Source of the DNA: Nitrososphaeraceae archaeon | GTDB taxonomy: Archaea > Thermoproteota > Nitrososphaeria > Nitrososphaerales > Nitrosopumilaceae | Assembly (NCBI GenBank): GCA_025922755.1 | Contig: JAICHE010000004.1 | Span: 1-17,643 of the forward strand | DNA: 17,643 nucleotides | Direction: 5' to 3' | Shown here: in pieces, positions 14,494 to 17,643 of the stretch | How the letters are laid out: every line of letters starts with the position of its first letter | How positions within the stretch are numbered: the first letter of the stretch is position 1 | The notes under the pieces: model-generated | Database searches by the model: none | What the model saw: only the letters and a program-made list of their open reading frames with translations | What the model was told of the DNA's origin: nothing | Program-made: the position numbers and the translations under genes

Positions 14494-14536
14494 ACCAAAA
14501 TGAAATAATAAAAATGGGTTTATTTTTAAAAAATTA

Positions 14537-14767
14537 ATGTCACTGGAAACAAAAGCTAGACAAATCCTAGATGATTTTGATGGATCTTCTTCTGCAGAAT
14601 TTTTAGGTTTACTAAATCAAATCCAAGATTCATTCAAAAGTCAAATCACTAGAGACTATCTTAAAGGAAAGATGGATGCAATATCGGATGTGGATAGTGA
14701 AGAGGAAAAGAAAAAACTTTGTAAAAATCTCAAACCCTACTTGGACTGGTATTTACAGGGTTTATGA
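14537..14767 (+). CDS. Hypothetical helical protein, 76 aa
   Basis: I do not recognise the family. The sequence is almost entirely charged and helical: SLETKARQILDDFDG, EFLGLLNQIQDSFKSQI, DVDSEEEKKKLCKNL, ending YLDWYLQGL. It has no membrane segment and one cysteine. ATG 14537 has an A/T-rich TAATAAAAAT element about 27 nt upstream. Its stop is separated by only 1 nt from the stop of the convergent 140-residue gene. Confidence 0.65.
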   Translation: MSLETKARQILDDFDGSSSAEFLGLLNQIQDSFKSQITRDYLKGKMDAISDVDSEEEKKKLCKNLKPYLDWYLQGL

Positions 14768-14768
14768 A

Positions 14769-15191
14769 TCACTCAAACTGCCGTATTTTTGATTTTGCTA
14801 TTTTTATTAACTCTAAATCCTTTTTTACCCTAGGCAAATCGCCGATTAAATTTAGATAATATTCGTGCCCTGTATCTTGAGCTTTTGTAATGTCGGTTTC
14901 ATAAGAGGTAAGTGCTTTTTCAAGAAATGCAATATTTTCATTTAGTGTTGATATTGACTGAGGATCTGATAGACTGTTTTGGATTTTTTGGGTTATTTCA
15001 TCAATCTGTGGAATTGTTTTCATCGCAGCTTGCTTTAAAATCCCTCCAAACATTGCTGCAGAATCTTTAATCTCTGGGCTTTTATCTACAGTCATTAATC
15101 TTTTTTTGTAGTGATTCAGAGATCGTAAAATTATGTCATACCCTCCCTCATCTTTGAGATATATTCCACCTAACCAAATTTTTTCGGACAA
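14769..15191 (-). CDS. Hypothetical helical protein, 140 aa
   Basis: I do not recognise the family. After a short KIWLGGIYLKDEGGYDIILR start, the protein is mainly helical with coiled-coil-like segments. These include IPQIDEITQKIQNSL, LNENIAFLEKALTSYETDI and LPRVKKDLELIKIAKSKIRQ. There is no signal peptide. The start is TTG 15191: TTATTATAATT (15214-15224) on the minus strand is centred 28 nt upstream, and I see no ATG alternative near the N-terminus. Its promoter lies inside an 8-bp inverted repeat, CTAGGGTT/AACCCTAG. Confidence 0.68.
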   Translation of the reverse strand: MSEKIWLGGIYLKDEGGYDIILRSLNHYKKRLMTVDKSPEIKDSAAMFGGILKQAAMKTIPQIDEITQKIQNSLSDPQSISTLNENIAFLEKALTSYETDITKAQDTGHEYYLNLIGDLPRVKKDLELIKIAKSKIRQFE

Positions 15192-15194
15192 TCT

Positions 15195-15240
15195 CTAGGG
15201 TTTTATTTTTGCATTATTATAATTTCTTAATCAACCCTAG
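15195..15240. promoter_or_regulatory. Inverted repeat CTAGGGTT-N30-AACCCTAG around a promoter
   Basis: CTAGGGTT (15195-15202) and AACCCTAG (15233-15240) are perfect complements. The symmetry centre (about 15217) falls on the TATA-like TTATTATAATT of the minus-strand gene starting at 15191. Arms on both sides of a TATA box look like paired operator sites, or a long-loop hairpin. The binder is unknown. Confidence 0.4.
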
Positions 15241-15306
15241 CAAAATTTTTAGCACTAGGAGAATTTGTTCTGGGTGCTAATATAGCATGGAGGCTTTATT
15301 TTACTC

Positions 15307-15498
15307 ATGGACTTGAAAACACAACAAGGAATGATTCGGTTGAATGCATGCTGTCCTGACTGTCAAAAAGAATCATTGTATTGTGGAAAAATAGAATCTA
15401 CAATAAGTGACCTAAATAGAAAGGAATTGCTATTTTGTAAATCTTGCAAATTTGTTATTCCGGTAGCAAATTTCAAAAAAATACTTTTTTCAAAATAG
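15307..15498 (+). CDS. Small zinc-ribbon-like protein, 63 aa
   Basis: Two Cys-x2-Cys knuckles (Cys16/Cys19 in CCPDC, and Cys44/Cys47 in FCKSC) are about 25 residues apart, with extra Cys15 and Cys26. They form a four-cysteine zinc-ribbon pattern. The rest is short and basic at the end (FKKILFSK). Such ribbons bind nucleic acid or protein; no specific role is visible. ATG 15307 has a CTAATATAG element (about 15277-15285) centred 26 nt upstream. Its stop is 2 nt from the stop of the convergent membrane protein gene. Confidence 0.72.
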   Translation: MDLKTQQGMIRLNACCPDCQKESLYCGKIESTISDLNRKELLFCKSCKFVIPVANFKKILFSK

Positions 15499-15500
15499 TC

Positions 15501-15728
15501 TCAAACACCAAAATCTTCTTGAATTGGCGATTCTTCCCTTCCCATGAGGCGGAGAAGGATTCCTGCCATAACAATTCCGATTCCCATTAAACCTACAAAT
15601 GTTCCTCCATGTTTAAGAGAACGTAAAGAATCATCTAAACCAGGGTCTGTAGGGATTGAATAAAACAACACTAGACCAAAAATAATCATGATTATTCCAA
15701 AAACTATGATTGCAATTCCAATCCTCAT
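15501..15728 (-). CDS. Hypothetical membrane protein with two TM segments, 75 aa
   Basis: I do not recognise the family. Two hydrophobic helices (about 3-23, rich in Ile and Gly, and 44-62) are separated by a polar loop (SIPTDPGLDDSLRSLKHGG). The tail is acidic (GREESPIQEDFGV). ATG 15728 is preceded on the minus strand by a TTTATTA element (15751-15757) about 26 nt upstream. Convergent with the zinc-ribbon gene, 2 nt apart. Confidence 0.72.
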   Translation of the reverse strand: MRIGIAIIVFGIIMIIFGLVLFYSIPTDPGLDDSLRSLKHGGTFVGLMGIGIVMAGILLRLMGREESPIQEDFGV

Positions 15729-15843
15729 GTCTTGAATATTTCAAAGCCACCTAATAAACAACAACAATTCATGATATCTTCTGTATTTGACAAAATAATT
15801 TTAAAACAGAAAGCAATTTTAGGTCAATTTTGTATTGTAGGCT

Positions 15844-16653
15844 ATGAGAAAATATTATTTTTTATTTTTGCTAATTCTATTCTTGGTTCCTCTCAATAAT
15901 TATGCTAACGCGGAAACTTTTGACATTAACATGCCCACTGGTTCTGCAAGCCCAGATGCCCCATATTTTTGGCAAAATGAAAAAACTGGAGAGGCTACTG
16001 GTGATATAGAAATTTCACTCGGAGACACTATTGTTTGGAAAAATGGAGATCAGGCCAAACATACTATCACGTCAGGTACTTTAGAGGATGGCCCTGATGG
16101 AATATTTGGCGGAACAAACTTTTTAGTTCCAGGAGAGTCTTACAAGTTTACTTTTACAGAAAAAGGCAGGTACCCTTATTTTTGTTTGATCCATCCTTGG
16201 ATGACCGGGGTCGTGACAGTGACAGATAGCTATAAAATAATTCCAGATGTTGGTAAAGATGTAGGAGATGGATTAACACTTTTTAATGTAGATTATCAAT
16301 ATAGTGGAATTATTTCTGATCCTATGATAAATGAAAATAACAAGTCAATCACATTCCTAATTTCAAATGATCCTAAATCAAATGATTATAATTTAATGCT
16401 ATTATTGCCATCTGATTTGATTGAAGGGCCTTATGCCATATTTGTTAACGGTGAAAAAAATTTGAGATTTGACTATTTGCCTGATGGGGAGATAAACACG
16501 ATTGAAATTGAGTTATCTGAAAGTGCTAATGAAATTACCATAGTGGGGACAAAAATCGTCCCCGAGTTTGGATTTTTTTCTGTTATCATTCTTGGATTGT
16601 CCATCACTAGTTTAATCTTTATACAAAAATCAATAATACATATAAAATATTGA
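15844..16653 (+). CDS. Secreted plastocyanin-like cupredoxin with PEFG-type C-terminal anchor
   Basis: This is a 269-residue protein with a signal peptide at 1-23 (hydrophobic core, ending NYANAE). A cupredoxin domain spans about 25-127, with blue-copper ligand candidates His73 (AKHTI), Cys114, His117 and Met120 (YFCLIHPWM). A second extracytoplasmic region of about 110 residues follows. The protein ends in VPEFGFF (PEFG at 240-243), a hydrophobic helix, and a Lys-containing tail, which is the PEFG-CTERM sorting layout known from thaumarchaea. It is probably anchored outside the cell membrane as a copper electron carrier, a class expanded in ammonia oxidisers where blue-copper proteins are thought to take the place of cytochrome c. 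The second domain is unassigned. Confidence 0.9.
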   Translation: MRKYYFLFLLILFLVPLNNYANAETFDINMPTGSASPDAPYFWQNEKTGEATGDIEISLGDTIVWKNGDQAKHTITSGTLEDGPDGIFGGTNFLVPGESYKFTFTEKGRYPYFCLIHPWMTGVVTVTDSYKIIPDVGKDVGDGLTLFNVDYQYSGIISDPMINENNKSITFLISNDPKSNDYNLMLLLPSDLIEGPYAIFVNGEKNLRFDYLPDGEINTIEIELSESANEITIVGTKIVPEFGFFSVIILGLSITSLIFIQKSIIHIKY

Positions 16654-16727
16654 TTTAGGATCTGATTTTTTACAATATCCTATAACAGTTTCAATAGAAT
16701 ATATTTAGCAAATTTTCAAATCAATAC

Positions 16728-17105
16728 ATGGCAACAAAAAAAATTGATTTGCTAAAAATTGTGGAAGATATTATTAATTTGGATCCAAAAATGAGATTTG
16801 CTGCCATTATTGACGCCAAAGGAAACATACGAGAAGCAATAATGAAAGGTGGTAAAACTTCCTTGAAAACCCAAAAAGAAGAGGAACATTTTTGCAAACA
16901 AGTTGCACAAAGAAGGACCATGAGAAAAGAATTTGATCGTTCCCTTGGGAAAGTCAGATATGTACATGTGGAAAGAGAAAAAGTAACTCAGATGGTTGCA
17001 TATACCAAAAGAAACATCATTTACTTTACAATGGAGCCAGAAATGTCAATTGAAAAGAAGATACGAATAGTAACCAAAATTAAAAAAATCACATCTGATC
17101 TTTAG
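16728..17105 (+). CDS. Small DUF6659/roadblock-like protein, 125 aa
   Basis: The pattern LLKIVEDIINLDPKMRFAAI, followed by DAKGNIREAIMKGGKTSL, suggests the thaumarchaeal DUF6659 or roadblock/LC7-like fold. So does the C-terminal RYVHVEREKVTQMVAYTKRN with IIYFTMEPEMS. It has no signal peptide or membrane segment, and the C-terminal helix is lysine-rich. Family naming is from memory of the motif layout and is tentative; these proteins are thought to be sensory or signalling modules. ATG 16728 has a TATATTTAG element about 26 nt upstream. A second gene follows after 32 nt and is probably cotranscribed. Confidence 0.65.
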   Translation: MATKKIDLLKIVEDIINLDPKMRFAAIIDAKGNIREAIMKGGKTSLKTQKEEEHFCKQVAQRRTMRKEFDRSLGKVRYVHVEREKVTQMVAYTKRNIIYFTMEPEMSIEKKIRIVTKIKKITSDL

Positions 17106-17123
17106 AACAAAAATTTATTTTTA

Positions 17124-17130
17124 AAGGAGA
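17124..17130 (+). promoter_or_regulatory. Shine-Dalgarno-like site before the 17138 gene
   Basis: AAGGAGA ends 7 nt before ATG 17138. Most genes here lack such a site, so its presence suggests this gene is translated from within a longer transcript that begins at the 16728 gene. Confidence 0.45.
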
Positions 17131-17137
17131 TTTTGAA

Positions 17138-17479
17138 ATGAAAAAATTTCTAGCTGATTCAAAAATGTTTGAATTTGACAAATTTTATAGAGAGTGCCAG
17201 AAGAATAAACAACCATTTGTCAAGGCTAAAAAGAATCCTGTTGATGACAATTATTTAATTCAAATTGATGTTGCTACTAGTTATAAAAAAATTCATCTAA
17301 AAACCCAAAAGAAAATCAGATTACTTTTTGAAAATGAAACAACCTTCCTTAAAGGAAATAAACTTGAGTCTGTCTTTAAGGGCAGTAATATTAACGAAGA
17401 AACTGCATGGTTTGATGGAGTTTTACCAAAAAGATTAGATCTATTCTGTGAAACGCTTTTTGATTTGTGTAATGAATAA
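17138..17479 (+). CDS. Hypothetical protein, 113 aa
   Basis: I do not recognise the family. It is a soluble, lysine-rich protein with aromatic residues: EFDKFYRECQKNKQPFVKAK, HLKTQKKIRLLFENETTFLK, ending LDLFCETLFDLCNE. It has no signal or membrane segment. It is placed 32 nt after the DUF6659-like gene, with an AAGGAGA ribosome-binding site, so it probably forms a two-gene operon with it. Alternatively, an AT-rich AAATTTATTT stretch at 17110-17119 could serve as its own TATA. Confidence 0.68.
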   Translation: MKKFLADSKMFEFDKFYRECQKNKQPFVKAKKNPVDDNYLIQIDVATSYKKIHLKTQKKIRLLFENETTFLKGNKLESVFKGSNINEETAWFDGVLPKRLDLFCETLFDLCNE

Positions 17480-17542
17480 AAAAGAAATTACTTAATTTTT
17501 GTTCAAACTTACACTAATATTGATTTTTTTTCCATTATTGTT

Positions 17543-17643
17543 GTGGCAAAACTAAAAATTTTGATTGATGAAATGGATGATGGATGGGATGAAAAACTCC
17601 AAATGCTTGGGTATGATGCATTCAGCGTAAAAAAACTAAGAGC
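17543..17643 (+). CDS. PIN-like (DUF5615-type) protein, N-terminal fragment cut by right edge
   Basis: From GTG 17543 the frame is open to the window end (33 full codons). It begins KLKILIDEMDDGWDEKLQML and continues with GYDAFSVKKLR. The strand-Asp-Glu-helix followed by G-Y/H-D-x-x-S-V is the pattern of DUF5615/Mut7-C-like PIN nucleases, where the Asp would be a metal ligand. The family includes toxin and RNA-processing nucleases. A CTAATATTG element is centred about 26 nt upstream of the GTG. The remaining acidic residues lie outside the window, so activity cannot be judged. Confidence 0.6.
   Translation, partial: MAKLKILIDEMDDGWDEKLQMLGYDAFSVKKLR

Overview
The window looks like chromosome of an ammonia-oxidising thaumarchaeote (Nitrosopumilus-like, marine Nitrososphaeria). 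This is inferred from an AT-rich base composition, an archaeal TATA-binding protein, archaeal elongation factor 2, an Lrp/AsnC regulator, futalosine-pathway menaquinone genes, a plastocyanin-like protein ending in a PEFG-CTERM-type anchor, and small C2H2, zinc-ribbon and ribbon-helix-helix proteins. There are no rRNA or tRNA genes, no insertion sequences and no CRISPR array. Most genes have a TATA-like element centred about 24-29 nt before the start codon and no clear Shine-Dalgarno site. That pattern suggests leaderless mRNAs, and it was used to choose several GTG and TTG starts.

Layout. 1-2680 (minus): an HD-domain protein with a GNAT-like C-terminus, followed 5 nt later by a GlcD-type FAD-linked oxidase that runs off the left edge. 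2818-4226: a small conserved-looking protein, convergent with an Lrp/AsnC regulator plus membrane-anchored J-domain protein pair. 4341-6003: a TPR protein, the TATA-binding protein, a second TPR protein, and a 57-residue C2H2 zinc-finger gene that overlaps the second TPR gene tail to tail. 6067-9915: aminofutalosine synthase (mqnE), an MTH1187/thiamine-binding-type protein, small membrane proteins, a 47-residue ribbon-helix-helix gene, a hypothetical gene and 1,4-dihydroxy-6-naphthoate synthase (mqnD). The two mqn genes support menaquinone synthesis, the membrane electron carrier that would work with the respiratory chain and possibly with the flavin oxidase. 9955-13312: a short structured transcript candidate, a SIS-domain sugar isomerase, and elongation factor 2.

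13313-14256 is the most unusual part. It holds two structured RNA candidates on either side of a one-cyclin-box, TFIIB-like mini-protein. The first (about 13425-13519) is a GC-rich double hairpin with a T-run behind it, standing out strongly from the AT-rich surroundings. The second (about 14030-14094) has a 10-bp closing helix and an internal hairpin.

14257-17643 holds small hypothetical proteins, a zinc-ribbon protein, a two-TM membrane protein, a secreted cupredoxin with a PEFG-type anchor, a DUF6659-like protein paired with a hypothetical gene, and the start of a PIN-like (DUF5615-type) protein cut by the right edge. Convergent neighbours are packed very tightly, with gaps of 1-7 nt or an overlap.
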